NCBI GenBank assembly: GCA_030674185.1
Contig: CM060312.1
Coordinates: 73,908,237 to 73,972,236, forward strand
Length of the DNA stretch: 64,000 nucleotides
Direction of reading: 5' to 3'
Source of the DNA: Monoplex corrugatus
Lineage: Eukaryota; Mollusca; Gastropoda; Littorinimorpha; Ranellidae
Numbering within the stretch: the stretch's first letter is position 1; each line of letters starts with the position of its first letter. The notes beneath the pieces are model-generated. The model was not told the DNA's origin. It did no database searches and saw only the letters and a program-made list of their open reading frames with translations. Below, piece after piece: positions 35,801 to 45,986 of this stretch. The position numbers and the translations under genes were made by a program.

Positions 35801-36659
35801 TTGTTTCGTGGCAGCATTCGTGGGAAAGAAAATATTTGGAGGCACGTTCATCACGTTCATTGCCCATTTGCAGATTGCCAATATCTGCATGGGAATCCAT
35901 GTCAGCATGGTTACAGTGGCCAATGAAATATTCTATGGAAAATATATCTACTTTGAAACGACATGGACCAACAGCATGACTTGCAAGGTTGCTGGTTTTC
36001 TTTCCCTTCTGTCCAGTGAGGTGTCTGTTCTGATTCTATGGTTCATCACACTAGATCACATTATTGTCCTGTGTTTCCCCTTAAGTAGGTGGACGTTCAG
36101 TGGAAGTCTAACAGCTGCAGCTTGTGCAGTGTCGTGGTGTGTTGGATTTTTGATGTCTGTGATACCTTTTCTTCCTGGACTGTCACACTGGGGCCTCGAT
36201 GGTCAGTCTGGTCTGTGTCGTCTAGCTCTATCTGATATTAATTTCAAAGAACAGTTCAGGTGGTTCACAGTCACTATCGTGTTTAACTGTATCCTGTGCT
36301 CTATGGTGGTTGTTGGTCAACGTATCATTTACAGACGAACACCCATCCATCCAATGCTTATGGATCCCACGCAGAAATTCATCTATTTTTCGGTCCAACT
36401 GTTGATAAGAACGGCTGTAACAAATGCCGTGTGTTGGATCTCCCTCAGTCTGACCAGTATAATGACCTTAGGTGGTAGGGGAGCCTCAGACAAGGCTCAC
36501 GTGACCATGGTTGTGTTTCTGCTACCATCCAATTGTGCACTCAACCCATTGTTGTACTTGTGGGCTGTTGTAACACACCGACGGCAGCAAGAACAGGACA
36601 AGAGACTGTTACAAATGTTAAAGTCACGACATTTGCCATCACATAAAAAGGTTTCATGA
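32868..36659 (+). CDS. GRL101-like multidomain 7TM receptor, degenerate signature (LGR-C/relaxin-receptor-like)
   Basis: A 1263-codon open frame. Order: two CUB-like regions (about 19-140 and 160-280), LDLa (284-320), C-type-lectin-like (about 323-450), four LDLa (541-573, 578-612, 650-685, 691-725; e.g. CTNGQCVFNDQRCDYHADC), a short LRR N-cap (CPDDCQC, about 728), leucine-rich repeats (755-925; LQYLDLTYNHL), seven membrane segments (about 962-1235) and a short basic tail. This is the architecture known from Lymnaea GRL101, a plasma-membrane receptor of the LDLa-LRR-7TM class. N1.50 (GNLVC), W4.50, the TM3-ECL2 cysteines and NPLLY (1226-1230) are kept. Changed positions are N1005 for D2.50, H1064 for R3.50 (LDHII) and S1192 for P6.50 (CWIS). 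The ATG lacks a signal peptide, so this is probably the large last exon with an upstream signal-peptide exon and an acceptor at about 32861. The ligand is unknown. Confidence 0.9.
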   Translation: MNVTSTSITPDPLNISDLCPGVDYIMTQNQTNFTVLQANVSHCWERAFLHFLTHQRVVYGICDGFMTFCLLHVVLPEGMLVRARIRRLAYWCGSRKWNTAMFEWNAARDGIEMWRIHCDYHSMEEDFIESSGNYVSFVHYNKPLIQLHIQAIEYHSFIKVSTSPDFGYMILPRQGFHWTASHDIWEELTAPLGCVIMVSFQVTSYKLHKSETYADLIYTQPDTRQSILRVYGDDNLSTRIFPTAHIQIHVSSLKYVTLQKSVSLKILFSFHPETATPHQLPNGLFNCSNDYYSRFQHHLDCNLMSECEDGRDETEHCPFSSPDCQGLVASRQKCFAYVKLQINLPPALAAFECQKMDGQLASVKTRQEQVDFLHIFNHHDDFKVLSGLSSGWKSVTFMYSKFRHWSDNTLMYNVAHLIFGRSLRYDPNWLTEYYELRAHSIEFAKFSDRILCEVKSQSQILDSVQTVEFPVLDPALSLLIQTQQMLSDCPDGHVIQRFLSCDLQIRCRQIMYTKTCVFWNMSTKNSDTAISLGKHTGYSNVMFVCDDDITTLPHTLVCDFRHDCPDHSDESFCQHSSCSGFLCTNGQCVFNDQRCDYHADCLDDSDQISCPLAHGFLMFHSEAKKTQRLFINLDGTGYFTQQLMTAHQPCPDTHYWCTEDWLYCLPVYTRCNGFSDCTYGEDELDCETFTCPGFYQCRDTKVCVHGDYLCDGWGQCLQRDDEWLCDMTCPDDCQCQGHSFVCFQSFCADFFPQLRYMDATGSGMTLTDFSNNSYLIHLSLSYCSLANISSVKLRNLQYLDLTYNHLRTVDRIVFLKLWNLRTLLLGHNPLTLLEGGPYFLFHYTLAKLDAPRTCAQILNSKQPMYFPQVTHLDVSFSGIQTIKPSIVQCMPQLTELDVRGNSVTNFSLDALSMWNHLKTILSSNYKLCCMTLFLKQSHTIRCVSPQPMFFSCKYLLPTELHRLFFWLLNTFSILGNLVCFVAAFVGKKIFGGTFITFIAHLQIANICMGIHVSMVTVANEIFYGKYIYFETTWTNSMTCKVAGFLSLLSSEVSVLILWFITLDHIIVLCFPLSRWTFSGSLTAAACAVSWCVGFLMSVIPFLPGLSHWGLDGQSGLCRLALSDINFKEQFRWFTVTIVFNCILCSMVVVGQRIIYRRTPIHPMLMDPTQKFIYFSVQLLIRTAVTNAVCWISLSLTSIMTLGGRGASDKAHVTMVVFLLPSNCALNPLLYLWAVVTHRRQQEQDKRLLQMLKSRHLPSHKKVS

Positions 36660-37625
36660 ACGAAATTGTGAAATGATTTGATTACTACCAAAGTTTATAT
36701 TTTGTAGAGCTGTAGAGTAGATGTCGTGTTTGGCTCTGCCTGTAGTGTACCTATGTGTCAGCCTGTACGTGAGGCGTTCCTCAGGACCAATGCTGGCTGT
36801 GTTTTTTGGCTCAGTTGTGCGAGTGGCGGTCAGGTGATGTAAGGTCAGTCCTAGACAGAAGTTTAGAAGATTCTTGTTCTCAAGTATTCCGAAACCATGG
36901 ATATTTTTTTGTAAAGCCGAGAGTATCTACTTTCAGATACAGTTTGAATTTTTCGTTTTGTACAAACGTTTTATGAGTATTTTGGATTTTTATGAAATGG
37001 GTGTGGCCACCATTTTAGGGAGATTTTCATGAATTGAATACCTTAATAATATCTGGTTACTTATTCTGCTATAGATAGCCTTGTTTTCTGCAATAAGACA
37101 CTATCAGGTATATGACAGGACATTGGCGAATAGAAGCCTCCATGTGTCGTTTGTTTTAGTTCGGTTTGAAATAAATTTGGAGTAATATTTTGAAAGTGGT
37201 GTTGTGGACTGTTTCTTTTTGTTACCAGAATGCCTTCGTATGCAAAATTAAGCGGGAAAAACGCCCGAAATGCGCATGAAACGTGCGCGAAGTAAGTAAG
37301 AAGCCATGTGTTTTGGAAAAAAAAAATGACCGCTGATTCTGAAAGTAAAATTCTTGGGGCTCTTAACGAAAGTGCCACTCCCACTCTGTCAGAACTGAAG
37401 CTGTATAATGAGCTTGATATTGTGAAATAATTTTCATGACAGTAGTGGCCGTGACTCAGAAAATCAAGTTGAAGAACTTACTCGGGATACGACTGGTAAC
37501 ACTGATACTGGTAACAGAATATTATATATTGACTTTTGAATGAAGACATTTTGTCACAAGTTTTGAGCGCATTCGGTCTTGAGGAGTGTCATGTACACAC
37601 ACAGTGCTAAACACGATCCGAATCA

Positions 37626-37633
37626 TGTCTGTC

Positions 37634-37680
<47 letters not shown>

Positions 37681-37687
37681 TTCTCTG
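37626..37687. repeat. (CTGT)n/(CT)n microsatellite
   Basis: CTGT tetramers grading into CT dinucleotides. Confidence 0.93.
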
Positions 37688-37904
37688 TCAATGTTGTTGG
37701 CATATTGTCTATATTGTTTTTTATGCAGTTGATCCATAGCTGCTCATATTTTGCAGCGTGTGTACTTTGCACGAGCCAATTCACTATGTAAACTCCGATA
37801 TCCACGTGCAGATTCAGCCTTTGCTCTATGTAAAGTTACGTGTAATGGGTGCGGGTGTGCATTCCTGTGCGTGTTTGTGTGTTTTTATGTAGGTGTGTGT
37901 TTGC

Positions 37905-38017
<113 letters not shown>

Positions 38018-38179
38018 GTGTGTGTGTACCCATTTTATGTCGTAGAATACGTTGTCTCCCCTTTCTCTCTGTTACAAGTATACACATCTATCATTTTCTC
38101 CTGCCGGGAATCCACGTTTGGGAAGTTGTCTACTTTTTGTGCTAAGTGTTGTGAATTTATTCTTTTTTGTCTTTTGCAT

Positions 38180-38750
38180 CATCATCATCATCATCAGGTG
38201 TCCTGCCACATGATGTTGGCGATCATGGACTTCCATCTGTCTCTATCTCTCGTTGCCCCTAGCATCTCTCCCACCCCCCTCGTCCCCAGCCACTCTGCAA
38301 GTCCGTCCAGCATTTTTCCTTGGGTCTACCCTGCGCTCTCTTTCCCTCCAGCTTTCCCGTTATGACCAGGTGCTCCAAATCCCCCTTCCTCATAAAATGG
38401 CCAATAAATGTTGCCTGTCTTTTCCTAATCTTCCTTATGAGTGATCTACTTGTGTCTGCCTCCATCAAGACTGTCTCATTTATTTTCTTTGCTGTCCATG
38501 GAACTCTCAACATTCTTCTTAGAAACCACATCTCAGCTGCCTGAATCTTGTTCTGGCTTTGTTTGTTGACTGTCCACGCCTCACATCCGTACAACAGTAT
38601 TGGTTCTATATAACATTCAAGAACTCTCTTCCTGATGTTAATTGATAGGCATTTGTTGGTAAGAATGCCTGTCATCTTCCCGAATACTGTTTTGGCTTGG
38701 CCGGCTATTTCTGATGTGCATCTGCCGTCTGATGAAATGATCGTTCCACC
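38180..38750 (-). mobile_element. RTE-A copy A8, 3' 570 bp with 12-bp TSD
   Basis: On the minus strand it codes ISSDGRCTSEIAGQAKTVFG, LLYGCEAWTVNKQSQNK, WFLRRMLRVPWTAKK and the GHFMRKGDLEHL region, up to a (GATGAT)n tail at 38180-38197. The 12-bp tgtcttttgcat occurs at 38168-38179 and 38751-38762. The reading frame is intact for about 170 codons (38259-38798 spans it), with a 15-bp in-frame deletion (SRIGQ-type residues missing), so this is a rather young copy. Confidence 0.93.
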
Positions 38751-38756
38751 TGTCTT

Positions 38757-38850
38757 TTGCATACGCTTGATAAAAGCCAGTTGGCCGAAAATTTGCACCT
38801 GTCTTGTTTTGTTATATTAGATACGCCTTCTATGTCTTTTTTTGTGTTCT
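38757..38850 (+). repeat. Terminal-type dispersed repeat with GGCC-GAAA core
   Basis: Same core as 4090-4178 (acgcttgataaaagccagtt then ggccgaaaa) and a similar AT-rich continuation (tgtcttgttttgttatatta). RTE-A copy A8 inserted at its left edge. Penelope-like ends are a possible source. Confidence 0.5.
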
Positions 38851-39332
38851 TCTGGTAAATAATGTAAATCGTGAGCTGAATGAACACGTGAATTATAACA
38901 ACAATAAAAGATAGATTGAAATAAAAATCGAAACCTAAACTTGTTGAAGAGTAGACAAAATGTAAAACCGTGGAAATCATAAGAATGAATGGGAAAATAC
39001 AACCATTTTATGTGGAGGAACCACTTAGATTTTGAGGAAACGACATGCAATAATGAGAATATAAAACCGTACAACCCATAAACTGATCCACGGACTGGAA
39101 AATATAAAATTGATACCGTGTGGCGGATCATACGAACATAAAGTAGACTTATAACAAACATAAAACCATAAAAAAAAAACTTGCAGTGAAATAAAGACAA
39201 TGACAACGTAGTGAGATGTGTTGCCGTGTGACACAGGACAAGAAGACCCTGAGAAATAGTGAATACTGAGGATTGATGTTTGGGGAAGTCCATGTACGCA
39301 ATGAGGGGGAAATTGTTCATGTACTGTGTTCG
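38851..39332. other. No gene seen
   Basis: AT-rich sequence. The 179-codon minus-strand open stretch at 38817-39356 has no recognisable motif and its composition looks non-coding. Confidence 0.45.
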
Positions 39333-40866
39333 TATGTCGTCGTCGACGATGACCATGGCTTCATGAAGTTGTTTTGAGTCAGTGTGTTCGGAGGTGACTG
39401 ATCAATCCGATCCGGGCACGGAAGTAACGTCCACAGGTTGGACATCTGTGGTCGGTTACTGTAGTTGAAGGGTTTGCAGCACTAGCTTTCCGTGCAGCTC
39501 GTTTTTCTTGTGCAGATTGGATACGAGACACTTCTGAAGTGGTACATCCGATTTTGATTCTTCTACGCCAGACTGTACAGTCGAGGGCAAGGTTTTCCCA
39601 ATTCTCCCAGTCTATGTTGAGGGACTTTAGCGATGCCTTCAAGCTGTCTTTAAACCGTTTTTTCTGGCCTCCAACTGTTCTCCTGCCAGACGCTAGTTCC
39701 CCGTAGAGGAGTTGCTTCGGAATTCTGGTGTCAGACATCTGGTACACATGGCCAGCCCAGCGAACTTGACTCTTTTGAAGTAAAGTGTGGATGGAGGGGA
39801 GATTGGCTCGCTCTAGTACTTCTGTATCAGGGATCTTCTCTTTCCATCGGATATTGAGAAACTTTCTGAGGCTTTTGGTGTGAAAATAATTCAATTTCCT
39901 TGCGTGTCTACTGTAAACAGTCCAGATCTCACTGCCGTAGAGGAGAGTGGTGAGAACCACCGCTTTGTACACTTTGAGTTTAGTTGTGGCTGAGATACCT
40001 CTTCTGTCCCATACAGTAGGTTGCAGCCTCCCAAATGCAGTGCTGGCCTTAGCTATGCGTTTGTTGACTTCGTCGTCGATATGCACACAACGTGATAGGG
40101 AACTGCCGAGATATGTGAAGTTGTCGACTGCATGTAGTTTTGTGCCCTTGACCTTGATATTTGGTTCAGTATATGGAACACCTGGAGGAGGCTGATAGTT
40201 GACTTCGGTTTTCTTGGTGCTTATTGTAAGACCGAAGTTGTCGCAAGCAGTTGAGAATTTGTCCATGCATTGTTGCATCTGTTCACCACTGTAAGCATTT
40301 AACGCTCAATCGTCTGCGAAAAGGAGGTCACGAAGAGTGCTGTAACTGCATTTAGTGGTCGCCTTGAGGCGTCTTGTGTTGTACAACTTGCCGTCTGTGC
40401 GGTAGCGTATATCTATGCCAGGGTCTTCTGGAGAGAATGCATCTGATAACATTGCCAAGAACATCATAGAGAATAGTGTAGGCGCAAGGACGCATCCTTG
40501 TTTCATGCCATTGCTGACTGGAAAGTCTCTGGACATTTCTCCGTCATCAAGGACCCGTGCCATCATACCATCGTGGAATTGTTGCACCATATTTACGAAG
40601 GCTGGAGGGCAGCCGAACTTCGCCATAATCTTCCACAGCCCCTCGCGACTCACCGTGTCAAACGCCTTTGTCAAGTCGACAAAGGTTGTGTACAGTGCTC
40701 GGTGTTGTTCCTGCTCCTTTTCTTGCAGTTGACGAGCAGCAAAGATCATGTCCACCGTACCTCTCCCAGCCCGAAATCCACATTGACTCTCTGGCAACAG
40801 ACCCTGCTCAAGATGATTAGTGAGGCGGTTCAGCAGCACCCTTGCTAATATCTTGCCTGCTATGGA
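39333..40866 (-). mobile_element. Family C element K, RT half with single nonsense codon
   Basis: On the minus strand an almost unbroken RT runs from SIAGKILARVLLNRL (40865) through QCGFRAGRGTVDMIF, FVDLTKAFDTVSREG, GMKQGCVLAPTLFSMMF and LLFADD. The TGA (40306-40308) falls right after FADD, where relatives have Cys. It continues to TLLYGSEIWTVYSRH, WAGHVYQMSDTRIPKQLLYG and a C-terminal C2H2-like finger (CPTCGRYFRARIGLISHLRT), with stop at 39379. A short 3' end with a GTCGACGACGAC tail runs to about 39333. The upstream half of the same element is at 44653-45320; the element at 40867-44646 sits between them. Confidence 0.9.
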
Positions 40867-43800
40867 AAACTCTGATTTCAAACCTCCGCTGCCTTGCGGC
40901 CATACCCACTCATAGGAAAGGCTTCGGGAGTCAACCCTGAGGAAAAATCCGGAGCTGGAGTCCCCAAGGCAGTCCGAGGCTGTATACAGCAACGTTCTGG
41001 CAACTCCTGCGACGGCACTGGAACCATGTGTATCGACGCTTGCCTTTCCAATGGACCATTCCAGCGACGTGGAGAGGGGGGGTCTGCTGCATGGGTAACA
41101 GCTTGCCCTCCACACTTACTTACCCAGGCCTTGCGCTCTGGAGAGGTCACTCCAGCTTCGCTTTGTAGCGTCGACTAAACACGGGAAGTAGCAGTTTACC
41201 GGTTTTAAGTCTGAATACTCAATTGGCGTAGAGTCAGACGCCAGGGGCTGCCTCCGACGGTGGGAGAGGTCATCGCATCTCACTGGGCAGCTACCGCCCG
41301 CCTTAAGCTGGGCAGCCCCCAGCCAGTAAAGTGCTGCCCCGCCACGGTCCGTTAGCCTCACTGGGTGCGTGGGGTTTAGGGTGAAAACCGACAAGCGGAT
41401 CGACAACTGTGCACCAGGCAACAGAAAAATGAAAACTCCCGCCCTGAAATTGGGCACATGGAACGTAAGGACAATGACACCAGGCTTTTCTGACGACCTG
41501 CAGGAAGTAAATGATGCTCGCAAGACAGCCGTCATCGACAGAGAACTGAGCAGACTGCAGATGGACATCGTCGCCCTTCAAGAAACCAGGCTCCCAGAAA
41601 CAGGATCTGTGAGGGAGAGAGACTTCACCCTGTTCTGGCAGGGCAAACCATCAGGTCAGAGAACACGGTGTGGGATTCGCAGTTAGAAACAGATTATTGG
41701 GATCCATAACCCCACCAGCAGAAGGAACAGAGCGAATCCTGTCTCTCCGACTCCAAACATCCTCAGGACCAGTCAGTCTAATCAGTGCCTACGCACCAAC
41801 TTTGGCATCCACAGCAGAAGCAAAAGACAAGTTTTATGACGACCTCAGTGCTGCTATAAGGAGAATTCCTGACAGAGAACTACTGTTCATCGCCGGCGAT
41901 TTCAACGCCAGAGTGGGTGTCGATTACAATTCCTGGCCCACCTGCTTGGGTCAATTCGGCACTGGGAAAATGAACGAGAATGGCCAGCGCCTGCTAGAGC
42001 TCTGTTGTCATTATGGGTTGTGCGTCAGTAACACCTTCTTCAACACGAAGCCTCAGCATCGAGTCTCCTGGAGACACCCGCGATCCAAACACTGGCACCA
42101 GCTCGACCTGATCCTCACCAGACGTGTCAACCTTTCCAGCATCAAGATCACTCGCAGCTACCAGAGCGCCGATTGTGACACTGACCACTCTTTGGTGTGC
42201 AGAATTGTGAAGCTCCGCGCGAAGAGACTGCACCGTACGAGAAAGGAGGGCCGACCTCGCATTGACACCAGCAAAACACGCGATCAAAGAAAAGTGGAGG
42301 AGTTTGCGCGTGTGTTGGAGGATTCTCTCCCTGGCCCACCCACTGCAAATGCCCAAGACCGATGGGAACACTTCAGAGATGCTGTCTACAATGCCGCCAT
42401 GTCTACATTTGGCAAAAAGACCAACAAGTCAGCTGATTGGTTCGAAGCCCACTCAGAAGAAATGACACCAGTCATCGAGGCCAAGAGAAACGCCTTGACA
42501 GCATACAAAACCAATCCCAGTGAGCAGAACCTCCAGGTTCTCCGCGCTGCTCGCAGCAAAGTCCAGCAGTGTGCCAGACAATGCGCCAATGGCTATTGGC
42601 TTCAGCTTTGCTCCCAGATTCAGACTGCGGCTGACACAGGCAACATCAAGGCGATGTATGAAGGCATCAAGCAGGCATTGGGCCCAACGCAAAAGAAAAC
42701 TGCCCCTTTGAAATCAGCTACAGGGGAGGTGATTCAAGACAGAGAACAACAGATGGAGCGCTGGGTAGAACACTACACTGAGCTATATGCAAGGGAAACT
42801 GTAGTCTCAGAAGACGCCCTGAATGCCATAGAGTGCCTACCAGAGCTGGAAGAGCTTGACAGAGAACCAACCATTGATGAGCTCGGCGAAGCCCTGGACT
42901 CTCTTGCCTCTGGCAAGGTACCAGGGAAAGACGATTCCCGCCGAAGTACTGAAGTGCTGCAAAGAGACACTCATCACCGAGTTGCATGAAATCCTCTGCC
43001 TCTGTTGGAGTGAAGGCGAAGTACCACAAGACATGAGGGATGCTAACGTTGTCACACTCTACAAAAACAAAGGTGACAGAAGCGATTGCAATAATTATCG
43101 CGGCATATCCCTCCTCATTATCGTTGGGAAAGTCTTCGCACGAGTAGTACTGAAGAGGCTCCAGGTACTCGCAGAGCAAGTCTACCCTGAATCGCAGTGC
43201 GGGTTCCGTGCCAACAGATCCACTATAGACATGATCTTCTCCCTCAAACAACTTCAGGAGAAATGCAGGGAGCAAAGGCAACCACTCTTCGTTGCCTTCA
43301 TAGACCTCACAAAGGCCTTCGATCTGGTCAGTAGGGATGGCCTCTTCAAAATCCTTCCCCAAATTGGATGTCCACCCAAACTTCTCAGCATCATCAGATC
43401 CTTCCACGAAGACATGAAAGGCACCGTCGTCTTTGACGGCTCAACATCAGCTGCCTTCAACATACGGAACGGAGTGAAACAGGGTTGCGTCCTGGCTCCC
43501 ACCCTGTTTGGAATCTTCTTTGCTGTGATGCTGAAACACGCATTCGGTCCTGCAGCTGAAAGCATATACCTCCGAACCAGGACAGACGGTAAGCTCTTCA
43601 ACCTCTCCAGACTAAGAGCCAAGACCAAAGTCCAGCTGAGGTGCCTGCGTGACTTCATCTTTGCAGACGACGCGGCAGTAACCGCCCACTCAGCTGAGGA
43701 CCTACAGCAGCTCATGACTCGCTTCAGCGATGCCTGCCAAAACTTCGGGCTTACCATAAGCTTGAAGAAAACACAGGTCATGGGACAGGATGTTGACTCT

Positions 43801-44646
43801 CCCCCAGCCATCAGCATCAATGACCATGAACTCGATGTCGTCCATGACTTTGTTTATCTGGGCTCAACAATCTCAGACACCCTCTCACTTGACATAGAGC
43901 TCAACAGGCGCATCGGCAAGGCAGCTACCACCATGGCCAGACTGACAAAGAAAGCATGGAACAACAGCAAGCTGACTGAGCACACAAAAATCCAGATCTA
44001 CAGAGTCTGCGTCGTGAGCACCCTCCTGTATGGCAGCGAATCCTGGACTTTGCGTGCCCGACAAGAGCAAAAGCTCAATGCTTTTCACATGCGTAGCCTC
44101 CGAGGCATTCTAAACATCACCTGGCAGGACAAGGTCCCGAACAACACTGTCCTGGAAAGAGCTGGATGCACCAGCATGTACACGCTGCTGAAACAGAGAC
44201 GCATGCGCTGGCTTGGCCATGCCGTGCGCATGGACGACGGACAGATCCCCAAAGACCTCCTCTACTGAGAACTGGTGCAGGGAAAACGTCCCGCAGGCAG
44301 ACCACAGCTGCGATTCAAAGACGTGTGCAAGAGGGACCTAAAAGCCTTGAATATCGACAAAGACAACTGGGAAGCAACAGCCCTCGAACGGTCAGCCTGG
44401 AGACAGACTGTGCAGAAAGGTCTCTCCAAGTTCGAAGAGACACTCGCTCAGCGGCACGAGGAAAAGAGAACGAGAAGAAAGGCTGCAGCCCAGGCAGACA
44501 GACCAGCGTCAGACTTCATCTGTGCCCTCTGCCACAGGGACTGTCATTCCCGCGTCGGACTGGCCAGCCACACCCGGCGCTGCACCAGAATAAACACCCA
44601 GAGCGCAACTCCATAGTCTTCCGAGACTGAAGGACGCCTATGATGA
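40867..44646 (+). mobile_element. Family C element L, full length, three lesions, 6-bp TSD
   Basis: A GC-rich 5' region (40867-41428) precedes ATG 41429. Frame 1 holds the start of the APE endonuclease (KLGTWNVRTMTPG, QLQMDIVALQETRL-type). After a frame break near 41655, frame 2 (41670-42989) carries FIAGDFNARVG, LDLILTRR and the linker. A 2-bp deletion near 42932 (GKDGIPAEVL expected) shifts to frame 3 (to 44268) with QCGFRANRSTIDMIF, FIDLTKAFDLVSRD, KQGCVLAPTLFGIFF, FADDAAVTAH and LLYGSESWTLR. A TGA at 44266-44268 replaces Gly in LLYGEL. The last segment (44275-44616) ends in a C2H2-like finger (CALCHRDCHSRVGLASH). The tail is ATGATGA. The sequence tatgga flanks it at 40861-40866 and 44647-44652. 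Confidence 0.93.
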
Positions 44647-45320
44647 TATGGACAGTAGTGATATTCCTCTGTGGTTGTCACATGATTGTTTGTTTCCCTT
44701 CCTCTTGTATAGGTGGACTATTGACTTGCCACAGGAGAGTTGGCCAATGGCCTTTGTGACCTCTTGTATGTTAGGTGGTACATCAAGTTGGTTGTTTTTT
44801 TCTATTTGAGGGAGGCGATCAATGGCCGCTTCATTTATTGAGGAAGGGCGGTTCAAGACACTGTCGAAGTGATCCGCCCACCTTTCAAGAATTTCTGACC
44901 GCTCGGTGATCAACATTTCCCCATCCGCAGATAGTAATGGAGAGGTGCCAGATGACGTTGGCCCATAGATAGCCTTCAGGGCATCATAAAACCTTTTCGA
45001 GTCGTGACGGTCTGCATATAACTGGATTTCATCAGCCTTGTCACTTAGCCACTTGTCTTGCATGTTCCTGAGTTTTGTCTGGACTTGTCGGCGACACTCC
45101 ATGAATGCAGTTTTCTTTGAATCAGACTTTGGGTCACACTGGTAGGCAAGATGGCGTCTGTGCTTCTCATCCAGAAGGGTTTGGATATGCTGGTCGTTTT
45201 CATCAAACCAGTCTTGATGTTTTCGTGTGACAGGTCCTATTTTCTCTAGAGCAGATGTATAGACATGGTCCCTGAAGACTGCACACTCTTCTTCGACACT
45301 GTACTGTACTGTGCCAGCAT
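44647..45320 (-). mobile_element. Family C element M, upstream half of element K
   Basis: On the minus strand this reads the EN-RT linker (KHQDWFDENDQHIQTLLDEK at about 45220; MQDKWLSDKADEIQLYADRH, 45060-45000; GPTSSGTSPLLSADGEML) and enters the RT at KSIVHLYKRKGNKQSCDNHR and GISLLSIS, where it stops at the inserted element. K resumes with SIAGKILARV, so K and M are one interrupted element. GKSIVHLYK shows an internal deletion (the PGxDxIP segment is missing). Its endonuclease is absent, so the parent element was 5' truncated. Confidence 0.88.
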
Positions 45321-45398
45321 TTGTGTATTCACAATATCGGGGACATCACTGGTGGTTTGCTCTGTTACTCACCGGACTAGTCCATCTATTCATTTGTT

Positions 45399-45532
45399 CA
45401 AATATTCTGGGGGTATCTGGTTGTTTTTTTCTATTTGAGGGAGGCGATCAATGGCCGCTTCATTTATTGAGGAAGGGCGGTTCAAGACACTGTCGAAGTG
45501 ATCCGCCCACCAAATATTCTGGGGGTATCTGG
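45399..45532. repeat. 90-bp templated insertion flanked by 22-bp direct repeats
   Basis: 45421-45510 is an exact copy, same orientation, of 44792-44881 (inside element M). Immediately left (45399-45420) and right (45511-45532) stands the same 22-bp sequence, caaatattctgggggtatct plus gg. The source lies 0.63 kb upstream. The result looks like filler DNA captured during repair of a staggered break. Confidence 0.9.
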
Positions 45533-45986
45533 ACATATGCTCATTTAGAATTAATGTGAAAGAGAGATATCATGGACACCACTTGGTGGCTGCTCAGACA
45601 TCTAACGGATTAAATTATTTACTATTTGTTTAACGTGTTCATTTTTTTTTTTACTACTACTCATGTTTGCGTAAATTGGTATACTGTTGGCGCTACACTA
45701 GTGCAAAACGAATCAGCCTGTTACTGAGCGTGTAAGCCCCATATTGTTCGTTTCAAGTTGTTGCTGTTTTTCGTTTGTTTTCTTATTGTGTATTATCGTT
45801 GCAAATAAAAACTGACTTAATTTTGTCAACTCGTCTTTTCTGGAGTCGAGTTTGGTGTGTTGTGGGGTCTAATGGGGTTAGATCTTGGGATCTAATGGGG
45901 TTAGATCTTGGGATCTAATGGGGTTAGATCTCGGAAGGTTTTGTTTTCTTTTCTTTCATTTTTTTCTTGAAGCCTTGGCATAGTTT
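45533..45986. other. Unassigned DNA with a 23-bp triplication
   Basis: 45859-45933 holds three copies of atctaatggggttagatctt followed by ggg. The rest is AT-rich and shows no gene. Confidence 0.55.

Noticed and set aside
37522..37805. Arg-Glu and Asp-Arg-Gln-Thr repeat frames
   Set aside because: They derive from the CTGT/CT microsatellite.
38817..39356. 179-codon minus-strand frame rich in Phe, Ile and Tyr
   Set aside because: AT-rich composition with no motif, and it sits between repeats; no support beyond length.
42718..43407. 229-codon minus-strand frame
   Set aside because: Antisense shadow of the GC-richer coding part of element L.
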